Origin: an uncultured Bacilli bacterium
Lineage (GTDB): Bacteria; Bacillota_I; Bacilli_A; RF39; UBA660
DNA length: 6,963 nt
Reading direction: 5' to 3'
Assembly: GCA_910586865.1 (NCBI GenBank)
Contig: CAJUIY010000066.1
Span: 1-6,963, forward strand
Shown: piece by piece, positions 1-6,240 of the stretch
Position numbering within the stretch: the first letter of the stretch is position 1
Layout: each line of letters opens with the position of its first letter
Made by a program: the position numbers and the translations under genes
Notes under the pieces: model-generated
Databases searched by the model: none
What the model saw: the letters and a program-made list of their open reading frames with translations, nothing else
Told to the model about the DNA's origin: nothing

Positions 1-41
1 ATAATCACTAGTATTAATACTATAATCATTTCTATACTCAT
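1..41 (-). CDS. 5' end of a gene for a probable membrane protein, cut by the window edge
   Basis: An ATG at 41-39 opens a frame that stays open to the window edge and gives MSIEMIIVLILVI. Nine of these 13 residues are I, L or V, so the N-terminus looks like a membrane segment or signal anchor. An AAAGGA Shine-Dalgarno (57-52) lies 10 nt upstream, and only 17 nt separate this start from the topoisomerase stop codon, so it is probably the next gene of the same operon. A 14-bp palindrome (9-22) lies inside the frame and is probably a by-product of AT-rich hydrophobic codons. Too little is present to name a family. The start call rests on the SD, spacing and operon position. Confidence 0.55.
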   Translation of the reverse strand, partial: MSIEMIIVLILVI

Positions 42-58
42 AAATTCGCAATCCTTTC

Positions 59-2131
59 TTACTTATTAAATTCCATTTTCCAATTGACATATTTAGCAGT
101 TACTTCCATTACTAATTTAGCATCATATTTCTTTCCAGACTTACTGGTTAAGTTTTTTGCTTCAAAAAACCCCTTTGTTAAGCAACTTTTCATATTGTTT
201 TTTGTAAAATTTTTTAATCCTATGGAATCAAAAAATTTATTTTTCTTCCATATGCTAAAATTACAATTTTTATAATCCTCACAATAAAATGATTTTTCAT
301 TTTCTACTATATCTTTCCCACATTTTGGACACTTTCCAATCACCTCTTTTTCGACATGAAAAATATCCAATCTTTGTTCTTTATTAATATATTGTTCAAG
401 TTGTTTGGAAACAGTAGATACCAATTCTTCTACGCTTAAAGCATCCTTATAAATGTCTTTCAGTGATTTAGATATCTCTACTGTTTTAGAAACACTCATA
501 TCAATATGTAATTTATCAAGATTTTCAACGCAAAATATCCCCTTATTTGTAATTGATAAATGGTTTTTCTTTTTTGTGACATATTCATACTTAATAGCAT
601 TTTCTATAACTCCTGATCTTGTTGCTACTGTCCCAATTTCTATACCATCTAATAAATCCTTATATTCTTCTTCCTCACTCATATCTTCTTTTTTTAGGGG
701 ATTTTTTAAGTAATTATTTAACTCTGCTTCTGTTACCTTTTTAGGGGATTGAGTGGTATTTATATTCAAATTCATTTTTGGAATAAATTCTTCATTTTCT
801 ATAAAATTAGGTAATACACTGTCTTTAATAGGTTCATATTTTAGATATCCCTCTTGTTTTATAGAATTTCCTACTAAATCAGTGTCATATTCACCCAATT
901 TCAAGTGAATTTGAGTTTCTTGTATAATTGCATCATTTTTACAAAAAACACTTTTAAATCGATTTAAAATAGTGTTATATGTAATATTCTCGTTTTCACT
1001 ACTAAAATGGTCTGGAATATTAGTAGTTATCGTTAAAGCACTATGCGATTCTATCTTTGAATCATCAAAAATACTTTTCTTCTCAAAAAAAACTAAATTA
1101 TTGTCATTTAGTTTATTTAATATTTGCTTAATTTTTTCTTTTTCATTTTCTGCAAGATACTCTGTATTAGTTCGAGGATATGTAACATATCCTTTTTCAT
1201 AAAGTGACTGCACATACTTTAAAGTATCCGCTAAAGAAAAACCATTTTTCTTAAATAGATAATTTTGTAATGTATCTAATGAAAATAGTTTAGGTCTAGC
1301 TTTTACAATATCCTTTGTAGATATGCTATCCGCAATTACCTTTTTACTTTCTAATTTAGAAATAATATCTTCTGCTTCTTCTTTTGTACTTTCACTAGCA
1401 TCTTCAAATTTAAAATCTTTGAAATTCAATTTAATTTCCTTGTCTTCTTTTTGAATTGTTGCAGAAATTACATAATAATCAACTGGTTTAAAATTTTTAA
1501 TTGCCATATCTCTATCATAAATAAATTTCATAACAGGCACTAATACTCTTCCAATAGGAAATAAAGATTTTGTTTGAAGTGTCATATATCTAGTTAAATT
1601 TATTCCAAACAACCAATCAATATATGTTCTTGCAAGTCCTTCATTATATAGATTTTTAGTTTCAATAATATCTTTACAATTATTTAACTGCATCCTTATT
1701 GTATTAGTTGTTTGTTCTGGCAACCATAACCTTGTTATTTTTTTATTTATATTTTCTGATTGGAAAATATTATAAATGATATTATTAATGATTACCTCCC
1801 CTTCACGATCCGCATCTCCACAATTTATTATTTCTTCCACATCACTTCTTTCAATTAATGACTTTATAACTTTAAACTGTTTTTTTAGACCAGAATCCTC
1901 TATTAATTTAAACTTAAATTCTTTCGGAACAAATGGCAATTCTTCTAAATTCCATTTCGTTTTTTCTCTATCAAAATAATCATCTATATCTTGTAACGAT
2001 AATAGATGACCAATCGCAAATGTTACAATATACTCACTATTTTCAAAATATCCATCTTTTTTATTCATTCCACCTAAAGCTTTTACAGCATTCATTGCTA
2101 CACCTGGTTTTTCACATATAATTAATTTCAT
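59..2131 (-). CDS. topB: Type IA DNA topoisomerase, topoisomerase III-like (TopB type)
   Basis: This 690-residue protein is a complete type IA topoisomerase, which cuts and passes single DNA strands through a 5'-phosphotyrosine link. The TOPRIM domain starts at residue 1 with the catalytic glutamate in CEKP (E7) and carries the acidic GDADREGE motif at 105-112. The active-site tyrosine is Y318 in VTYPRTNTEYL. A core motif GTVATRSGVIE follows in the second half. A four-cysteine zinc ribbon (C601, C604, C617, C623) and a topoisomerase C-terminal repeat (SKSGKKYDAKL) close the protein. The motif usually written GRVQTP reads GRVLVP here (194-199). TopB-type enzymes are common in conjugative elements of Gram-positive bacteria, where they are thought to help DNA processing or element maintenance. 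The start has an AAGGAGAGGAG-type SD and lies 27 nt after the preceding stop. Family is certain; the III-like subtype and element role are likely. Confidence 0.93.
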   Translation of the reverse strand: MKLIICEKPGVAMNAVKALGGMNKKDGYFENSEYIVTFAIGHLLSLQDIDDYFDREKTKWNLEELPFVPKEFKFKLIEDSGLKKQFKVIKSLIERSDVEEIINCGDADREGEVIINNIIYNIFQSENINKKITRLWLPEQTTNTIRMQLNNCKDIIETKNLYNEGLARTYIDWLFGINLTRYMTLQTKSLFPIGRVLVPVMKFIYDRDMAIKNFKPVDYYVISATIQKEDKEIKLNFKDFKFEDASESTKEEAEDIISKLESKKVIADSISTKDIVKARPKLFSLDTLQNYLFKKNGFSLADTLKYVQSLYEKGYVTYPRTNTEYLAENEKEKIKQILNKLNDNNLVFFEKKSIFDDSKIESHSALTITTNIPDHFSSENENITYNTILNRFKSVFCKNDAIIQETQIHLKLGEYDTDLVGNSIKQEGYLKYEPIKDSVLPNFIENEEFIPKMNLNINTTQSPKKVTEAELNNYLKNPLKKEDMSEEEEYKDLLDGIEIGTVATRSGVIENAIKYEYVTKKKNHLSITNKGIFCVENLDKLHIDMSVSKTVEISKSLKDIYKDALSVEELVSTVSKQLEQYINKEQRLDIFHVEKEVIGKCPKCGKDIVENEKSFYCEDYKNCNFSIWKKNKFFDSIGLKNFTKNNMKSCLTKGFFEAKNLTSKSGKKYDAKLVMEVTAKYVNWKMEFNK

Positions 2132-2157
2132 TGTTTCTCCTCTCCTTCCAATAAAGA

Positions 2158-2185
2158 ATTACATTTCCATTCCATAATCTTCTTC
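2158..2185. repeat. 28-bp direct repeat, copy 1 (3' end of the 280-residue protein gene)
   Basis: This stretch is identical base for base to 3252-3279. On the minus strand it encodes EEDYGMEM, then the TAA stop and one further base. The repeat therefore ends almost exactly at the stop codon in both genes. Flanking bases differ on both sides (a2157 against g3251, t2186 against g3280). Confidence 0.9.
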
Positions 2186-3001
2186 TTTGTCTTCTAATTC
2201 TACTAAAATATCTTCCTTATTTAAAACTCTTTCAATAATTTGCTTTTCCGCAAAATCAAAGAAATTGTTATCACATTCTTGGATTTCTTCTAAAGTATAA
2301 GGAATAATATTCCAACCTTCAATATAACACCCATAGGAGGAATCATTTTCATCAAATTTATATTCTTTAGTACATGAATCATACTCCATATATCGATGAC
2401 CATCAGGTGATTCTAAATGTCCTGAACCATCATCAAACTTAAGCCAGAACCACCCTTCTGGTAATATTTTTGCAGGTTCTTTTATTGGTGTTGGCTCATA
2501 ATAAGAATCTATATTGGCATTTTGTTTTATTTCTTCCTTTTGCTCCTTTTCATAATTTTCTTCTCTTTCTTTCCAAGTTTTTCTTTCTTGTTCACTAACA
2601 TTCAGAAAGGATGTTGTCGGCACTAATTTTCCATCATCTCCTAGCCTCATTTCATCAGAAAAATAAGACCAGCCAGATGAAAAATAATTATTATATCCTA
2701 CACATATGCCTAATCTTTCCAAAAAATAGTCACGTTCTTTTTCATAATTTTTATTATTGATATCTCCGATTTTCTCATATTTACTAGCTTCTTCAATCAG
2801 ATTACTATAAGCTTCTTCCATATCGTGTGGAACATATGGTTCTAGATAACTTAATAATTCCATATAACCTTCGTTATCATCTAATGGTGCTTTCTCTTGA
2901 ATATTCTCCTTTATTTCTTTTAGATTATTTTTTTTATGAGAAAATGGGGCAAGACTTTTAATATGATTCTTTATTTCTCTTAATTTATTTCTTATATTCA
3001 T
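2159..3001 (-). CDS. Unrecognised 280-residue acidic accessory protein with a DGSGHLESPDG domain and EEDYGMEM tail
   Basis: I cannot assign a named family. There is no signal peptide or membrane segment, so it should be cytoplasmic. Residues 1-40 are lysine-rich and helical-looking. Residues 42-95 look helical and acidic. A charged stretch rich in E, K and Q at about 136-160 may form a coiled coil. Residues 179-240 look like a compact beta-rich domain: it opens LPEGWFWLKFDDGSGHLE and contains several aromatic residues and two cysteines (C210, C225). The last eight residues equal those of the 170-residue protein two genes upstream. The start has a GGTGG-type SD and lies 7 nt after the coiled-coil gene stop, and the topoisomerase follows 27 nt later. 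It may be an accessory or polyvalent-type protein of a conjugative element; that is inference from context. Confidence 0.85.
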   Translation of the reverse strand: MNIRNKLREIKNHIKSLAPFSHKKNNLKEIKENIQEKAPLDDNEGYMELLSYLEPYVPHDMEEAYSNLIEEASKYEKIGDINNKNYEKERDYFLERLGICVGYNNYFSSGWSYFSDEMRLGDDGKLVPTTSFLNVSEQERKTWKEREENYEKEQKEEIKQNANIDSYYEPTPIKEPAKILPEGWFWLKFDDGSGHLESPDGHRYMEYDSCTKEYKFDENDSSYGCYIEGWNIIPYTLEEIQECDNNFFDFAEKQIIERVLNKEDILVELEDKEEDYGMEM

Positions 3002-3008
3002 AGTCCAC

Positions 3009-3224
3009 CTACTTTCTTTGTTTCTGTACTGTTTCTTGAATTTTCTTATTTAATTCTTCTTGTTTTTTATTAATTTTTTCTTGTTCCTTCTTAAAATCTT
3101 GCAATTCTTTTATTTGATTGTCATAATCGTTAACAATCAATCTTATTTTCTCTAATTTCACTAATTCTTTAGATTTTTGTTTTTCTAGTTGTTCTATTTT
3201 CTTATCTACTTGTTTTTCTATCAC
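3009..3224 (-). CDS. Small coiled-coil protein, 71 residues, GTG start
   Basis: The frame is open upstream to an ATG at 3269, but that ATG lies inside the end of the preceding gene and has no SD. A GTG at 3224-3222 has an AAAGGAG SD 9 nt upstream, starts 28 nt after the preceding stop, and gives a product beginning MIEKQVDKKIEQLEKQ. The protein is almost wholly K, E, Q, I and L with heptad-like spacing, so it should form one long helix or coiled coil; it has no cysteine and no membrane segment. Small coiled-coil proteins of this size (for example the DUF4315 family) sit just before topB in Tn1549-like conjugative elements. The resemblance is in size, composition and position only, since the motif I associate with DUF4315 is not evident. 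A structural or adaptor role is a guess. Confidence 0.75.
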   Translation of the reverse strand: MIEKQVDKKIEQLEKQKSKELVKLEKIRLIVNDYDNQIKELQDFKKEQEKINKKQEELNKKIQETVQKQRK

Positions 3225-3230
3225 TTTTGG

Positions 3231-3240
3231 TTTCTCCTTT
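3231..3240 (-). promoter_or_regulatory. Ribosome binding site that sets the GTG start of the coiled-coil gene
   Basis: The minus strand reads AAAGGAGAAA here. The AAAGGAG core (3240-3234) is 9 nt from the GTG at 3224. No comparable site precedes the in-frame ATG at 3269, where the sequence is coding for the end of the upstream gene. This decides for the shorter product. Confidence 0.7.
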
Positions 3241-3251
3241 CGTAAAAAAAG

Positions 3252-3279
3252 ATTACATTTCCATTCCATAATCTTCTTC
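3252..3279. repeat. 28-bp direct repeat, copy 2 (3' end of the 170-residue protein gene)
   Basis: Identical to 2158-2185. It encodes the same C-terminal EEDYGMEM and the TAA stop of the upstream accessory gene. The two copies are 1,094 bp apart in the same orientation. Confidence 0.9.
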
Positions 3280-3765
3280 GTTATTCATAATCATATTTTT
3301 ATTAACAGAAGCAATATAGTAATCCTCTTCTACTCCATCACTAGAAAAAACTACTTTATTAAAAGAATCTATAACTTCCACATAGGCATAATCTTCTCTT
3401 TTCATTAGTTTTTTTGCTTCTGTTACTGCTTCCTCTTTCTGCTTGAAGGATTCTAAATAATTAAAAGGCTCTCCCATATTACGTTCTACTTCTGTTGCAT
3501 ATATCTTAATAGAAAAATTATTATCATACTTTTTCCTGTAATCTATTTCATCTAATATTAACCAATCTTTAGCTTCCTTTAATGTTTTAAATTCTTCTAT
3601 CCAACAATTTCCTGTTGAATTATCTAATGCTAGATACTTATCTCTATCCACACAATATAATTTATTATAACTTTCTATTGGCAATTTTTGATGATTTAAC
3701 CATGCATTTTCATAAGTATTCAAAAAATCTTTTGACACACCTAATATTTTACTTTTTTGATTCAT
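3253..3765 (-). CDS. Unrecognised 170-residue accessory protein with two small alpha/beta-like segments and EEDYGMEM tail
   Basis: No named family is recognised. The protein is soluble, with no signal peptide. Residues 34-70 form a strand-strand-helix unit, with YLALDNSTGNCWIEEFKT followed by a helix. Residues 84-145 look like a second unit, with strands around KIYATEVERNMGEPF, a lysine-rich helix (108-122) and strands AYVEVID and KVVFSSDG. The final EEDYGMEM is shared exactly with the 280-residue protein downstream. The start has an AGGAGG SD five nt before the ATG and lies 15 nt after the HD-GYP stop, so cotranscription is likely. Such small modular proteins are frequent near relaxase and polyvalent genes of conjugative elements of Bacillota, which fits the neighbouring topoisomerase, but no function can be stated. 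Confidence 0.85.
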   Translation of the reverse strand: MNQKSKILGVSKDFLNTYENAWLNHQKLPIESYNKLYCVDRDKYLALDNSTGNCWIEEFKTLKEAKDWLILDEIDYRKKYDNNFSIKIYATEVERNMGEPFNYLESFKQKEEAVTEAKKLMKREDYAYVEVIDSFNKVVFSSDGVEEDYYIASVNKNMIMNNEEDYGMEM

Positions 3766-3780
3766 TTTTTCCTCCTTTTA

Positions 3781-4503
3781 CTACTTCTTAACTTTTTTTA
3801 TTCCATTCATAAAGTCAGAACCTAATTCTTCCATTAATTGAGGGTATTCTTTTATTTTTAATATTTCTGAATATTCATTTGTTTCACACATACATACAAA
3901 CAAATCAGAAAGCAGAGGATCAAATTGCGTTCCAGAATTTTTTATAATTTCATCTAATCCTTGTTCTAAATTCATAGAATCAAATGTAATATAAGGTCTT
4001 TTATCCGTCATGGCATCAAAACAATCAATTATACTGATTACTCTTGCACCAACTGATATATTCTTTTCTTTAAGTCCTAAGGGATACCCTTTTCCGTCAT
4101 ACCGTTCATGATGCATTAATATACTATCTCGTATTATTCTATATTTTTCTGGCAAAAAGAAAAAAGCACCACTTTGTGGATGCTCCAATATCTCACTCCA
4201 TTCTGCTTCTGTTAATTCATTACTTTTCTTAATAGTATCTGCAATTATAGCCACTTTTCCAATATCATGAATAAAAGAGGCATAAAGAATATCCCTCTTT
4301 TCATCATCATATAATTTTAATAACTCATCTGTCCATAAATTATATTTATTTAAATATTCAAAAAATAATCCTGTATAAATTCCTACACGAAAGCAATGAT
4401 TTTTTGTATACATATCAAAGTTTTCTAACATTATCATAAACTTATCCAACATTTTATCATGTTGAAACAAAGAATAATTATCTATTTTATATTTCTTTTC
4501 CAT
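3781..4503 (-). CDS. Stand-alone HD-GYP domain protein, candidate cyclic-di-GMP phosphodiesterase
   Basis: The 240 residues are essentially one HD-GYP domain. Signature positions are all present: H36 in NHCFRVG, HDIGK (H79, D80, K83), HPQSG (H108), HHERYDGKGYP (H131, H132, D136, then GYP at 139-141), DCFDAMTDKRPY (D160, D163) and GTQFDP (191-196). The histidines and aspartates are the usual metal ligands of this family, and the GYP motif is typical of enzymes that hydrolyse cyclic di-GMP. No receiver, PAS, GGDEF or membrane segment is fused; only about 35 residues precede the domain, so control must come from expression or partners. It has an AAAGGAG SD and starts 13 nt after the BspA-like gene stop. 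Activity on c-di-GMP is inferred; some HD-GYP proteins act on other cyclic dinucleotides or are inactive. Confidence 0.92.
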   Translation of the reverse strand: MEKKYKIDNYSLFQHDKMLDKFMIMLENFDMYTKNHCFRVGIYTGLFFEYLNKYNLWTDELLKLYDDEKRDILYASFIHDIGKVAIIADTIKKSNELTEAEWSEILEHPQSGAFFFLPEKYRIIRDSILMHHERYDGKGYPLGLKEKNISVGARVISIIDCFDAMTDKRPYITFDSMNLEQGLDEIIKNSGTQFDPLLSDLFVCMCETNEYSEILKIKEYPQLMEELGSDFMNGIKKVKK

Positions 4504-4516
4504 CTATATCTCCTTT

Positions 4517-5683
4517 TTATGTTATATTTAATCTTAAGGTAAACAATCCTTTTTGACTATCAGTATCTGCTTGGAAATAGCTATTATCATCTTCTGTATC
4601 GCTGTTTATTTTATGTGTTGTTCCATTTCCGCCAACTAAAGAGTTGCCAAAAAGAGCACCGTTCTTTTTCATTGTACTTGGGGCTTTAAAATCTTTGTTT
4701 ACATATATTGTTTTTAGATTGATAGAGCCATTTACAAAATGTTTTGCATTTTGAAACTTTGCACTAGACCATTTAGATAAATCAAGTTGGGTTAATCCTG
4801 GAATCGAAGAGAACAAATCTTCTAATTGTTCTACTTTTTCAGTAGTAAACTTTTCACCAAAAATAATTTCTTTCAATTTACTTGTTTCAAATGGTTTATG
4901 TTCTTCGAAGTTATAATGACTAAACATAGCACTTATATTAATTAATGATTCTGAGGAAAAACTAGAAAGGTCTAGTTTTTCAACATTAATACAACCTGAG
5001 AACATTCTAGTCATTTGTGTTACTTTTGAAGTATTAAAGCTTGATACGTCAATATCTGTCATACTAAAACAGTTCATAAAAATACCAGACATATTAATCA
5101 CATTAGAGGTGTTCCAGTTTCTCATATCTATGTTTCCTAAATTATCACAATTTGCAAACAGCCAATCTAATCTAGTAGTTTTTGAAACATCCCAAGTACT
5201 AACATCTATTGAGGTTAGTTTTTTGTTATTTTGAAACATATGATCTAAACTTACATTTTTAGACATATTAAATCGTTCTGAATGTACTACTTCCTTTAAT
5301 TGAAGAGCATTATTAAACCACGAGCTTGTGCTAGTTGGAACAATTTCCTCTAAAATCTCAACTGTTTCAATTGTTGGTAAATCATTTCTCCAAGAAGTAT
5401 TCCATTCACGAGAAGTATTATCAATGTAATTATAGTCATTTATTAGTGTCCCTTCATGGCTAATATTCTTATGACTTCCTAAGATTAGATAATCACCAAT
5501 ACCATCTCCATCTGTATCGTAAAGCTTTGCATATATACCTTCTGGCTCTGACATTTTCAAATTTAGAGTCATATTAAATATTGGCTTTTCCATTACATAT
5601 CGAGCCATCGTCTTTTGCTGTGATATCAACAGTAAAAAAAGAAATACTAGTATGACTTTTGTTACTATTTTTTTTAATTTCAT
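4517..5683 (-). CDS. BspA-like exported protein with DUF285-type repeats
   Basis: The 388-residue protein has a hydrophobic N-terminal segment (about 9-21) followed by QQKTMARYV, suggesting export. An Asp-rich DTDGDGIGDY (56-65) resembles a calcium-binding loop. From about 146 to 330 there are repeats of about 25 residues on the plan M-x-x-M-F-x-x-C-x-x-L-x-x-I-D-V-S-x-F-N-T-S-x-V, for example IFMNCFSMTDIDVSSFNTS; the later ones are degenerate. The C-terminal GGNGT segment and final FTLRLN match how many such repeat proteins of gut Bacillota end. No LPXTG, choline-binding or other wall anchor is seen, so the protein is secreted or held by its N-terminus. BspA-like proteins are often adhesins, but the ligand here is unknown. 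The start overlaps the upstream stop by ATGA, so translation is probably coupled. Confidence 0.9.
   Translation of the reverse strand: MKLKKIVTKVILVFLFLLLISQQKTMARYVMEKPIFNMTLNLKMSEPEGIYAKLYDTDGDGIGDYLILGSHKNISHEGTLINDYNYIDNTSREWNTSWRNDLPTIETVEILEEIVPTSTSSWFNNALQLKEVVHSERFNMSKNVSLDHMFQNNKKLTSIDVSTWDVSKTTRLDWLFANCDNLGNIDMRNWNTSNVINMSGIFMNCFSMTDIDVSSFNTSKVTQMTRMFSGCINVEKLDLSSFSSESLINISAMFSHYNFEEHKPFETSKLKEIIFGEKFTTEKVEQLEDLFSSIPGLTQLDLSKWSSAKFQNAKHFVNGSINLKTIYVNKDFKAPSTMKKNGALFGNSLVGGNGTTHKINSDTEDDNSYFQADTDSQKGLFTLRLNIT
4956..4981. repeat. Perfect 11-bp inverted repeat inside the BspA-like gene
   Basis: The arms gaaaaactaga (4956-4966) and tctagtttttc (4971-4981) are exact reverse complements around a 4-base loop, aagg. 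The stem lies in codons for the EKLDLSSFS part of a leucine-rich repeat. The stem is AT-rich with a CTAG core, so it would be only moderately stable as RNA. It may be a chance result of codon choice. Confidence 0.6.
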
Positions 5684-6168
5684 GATACCACCTCTTTTGG
5701 TGGATTTTGATAACTATGCAATTTTAATTCTATTTTTCCTGTAACATCACTATTATTTTTATAATTAACATTTAATACAAATTGGTCATTTTGTTTTTCT
5801 GAGGCCTTTAATGGAAATGATTCCGTAATATTTTCAGTTATATTAACAATTTTATCATTTCTTTTCAAAGTTATTTCTATTTGTGACTTATCAATATCTG
5901 TATATACTATTTCAATATAATAACTTAAGCTAACCTCATTTATTTCATTATTAGTATAATTCATAATATTAAACTTTTTACTATTATACAAATTATCATT
6001 TGTAAGCTCTAAATCATTATTATTCTCTAACCTTATAACAGGCTTACTCACATTCGTACCTAAAGTTTTTGACTCTTTAATTATACATTTTGATATTGTA
6101 ATCACTATACTATTAGCTAATACTAAAAATAATATAAATAATAGTAAAATTTTCCATTTTCCATTCAT
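5680..6168 (-). CDS. Small N-terminally anchored beta-rich exported protein in a TasA-like gene set
   Basis: This 162-residue protein has a hydrophobic segment at about 5-25 followed by TISKCIIKESKTLG, which resembles the motif after the membrane segment of the 193-residue protein (TISKYITLGSK). The rest looks beta-rich and asparagine-rich, with strands such as VSLSYYIEIVYTDI, IEITLKRNDKIVNI and GKIELKLHS. It ends HSYQNPPKEV, parallel to TAEQVQPTE of the upstream protein. I suggest a distant TasA/camelysin-type protein or a minor or anchoring partner of the larger one, comparable in role to TapA of Bacillus subtilis; sequence identity to TapA is not claimed. It has an AAAGGA SD and its TGA stop overlaps the next ATG. 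There is no wall-anchor motif. Confidence 0.8.
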   Translation of the reverse strand: MNGKWKILLLFILFLVLANSIVITISKCIIKESKTLGTNVSKPVIRLENNNDLELTNDNLYNSKKFNIMNYTNNEINEVSLSYYIEIVYTDIDKSQIEITLKRNDKIVNITENITESFPLKASEKQNDQFVLNVNYKNNSDVTGKIELKLHSYQNPPKEVVS

Positions 6169-6195
6169 GAGACCATTCCTTTCTTTATATTATTT

Positions 6196-6236
6196 TATGG
6201 TTATAGCCCCTCAAAGAATCGAGGGGCTTTACCATA
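6196..6236 (-). other. Bipartite stem-loop directly after the TasA-like gene
   Basis: An inner perfect 8-bp stem agcccctc (6205-6212) with gaggggct (6221-6228) closes an 8-base loop. An outer 6-bp stem tatggt (6196-6201) with accata (6231-6236) extends it, leaving only a small internal loop. On the transcribed strand it begins 4 nt after the stop codon of the 193-residue protein. No U-run follows in that direction, so it is not a standard intrinsic terminator. An mRNA 3'-end stabiliser or partial attenuator that keeps the first gene more abundant than those downstream is more likely. The structure is clear; the role is inferred. Confidence 0.8.
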
Positions 6237-6240
6237 TACA

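Noticed and set aside
9..22. 14-bp palindrome tagtattaatacta near the left edge
   Set aside because: It lies in the coding start of the next gene in AT-rich hydrophobic codons and has no spacer or U-run; chance is likely.
84..2121. Plus-strand open frames of 62-86 residues opposite the topoisomerase gene
   Set aside because: They lie wholly within a well-supported gene on the other strand, lack SD sequences and have the F, S and I-rich composition expected of antisense reading of AT-rich DNA.
5680..5683. TGA read as tryptophan (Mycoplasma-type code)
   Set aside because: Reading through the TGA adds only two codons before TAA, and all tryptophans checked use TGG, so there is no support for recoding.
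6169..6240. Separate promoter for the genes downstream of the TasA-like gene
   Set aside because: The 72-nt gap is mostly the stem-loop. The AT-rich TAATAT candidate would place the start almost on the SD, and no good -35 box is present.
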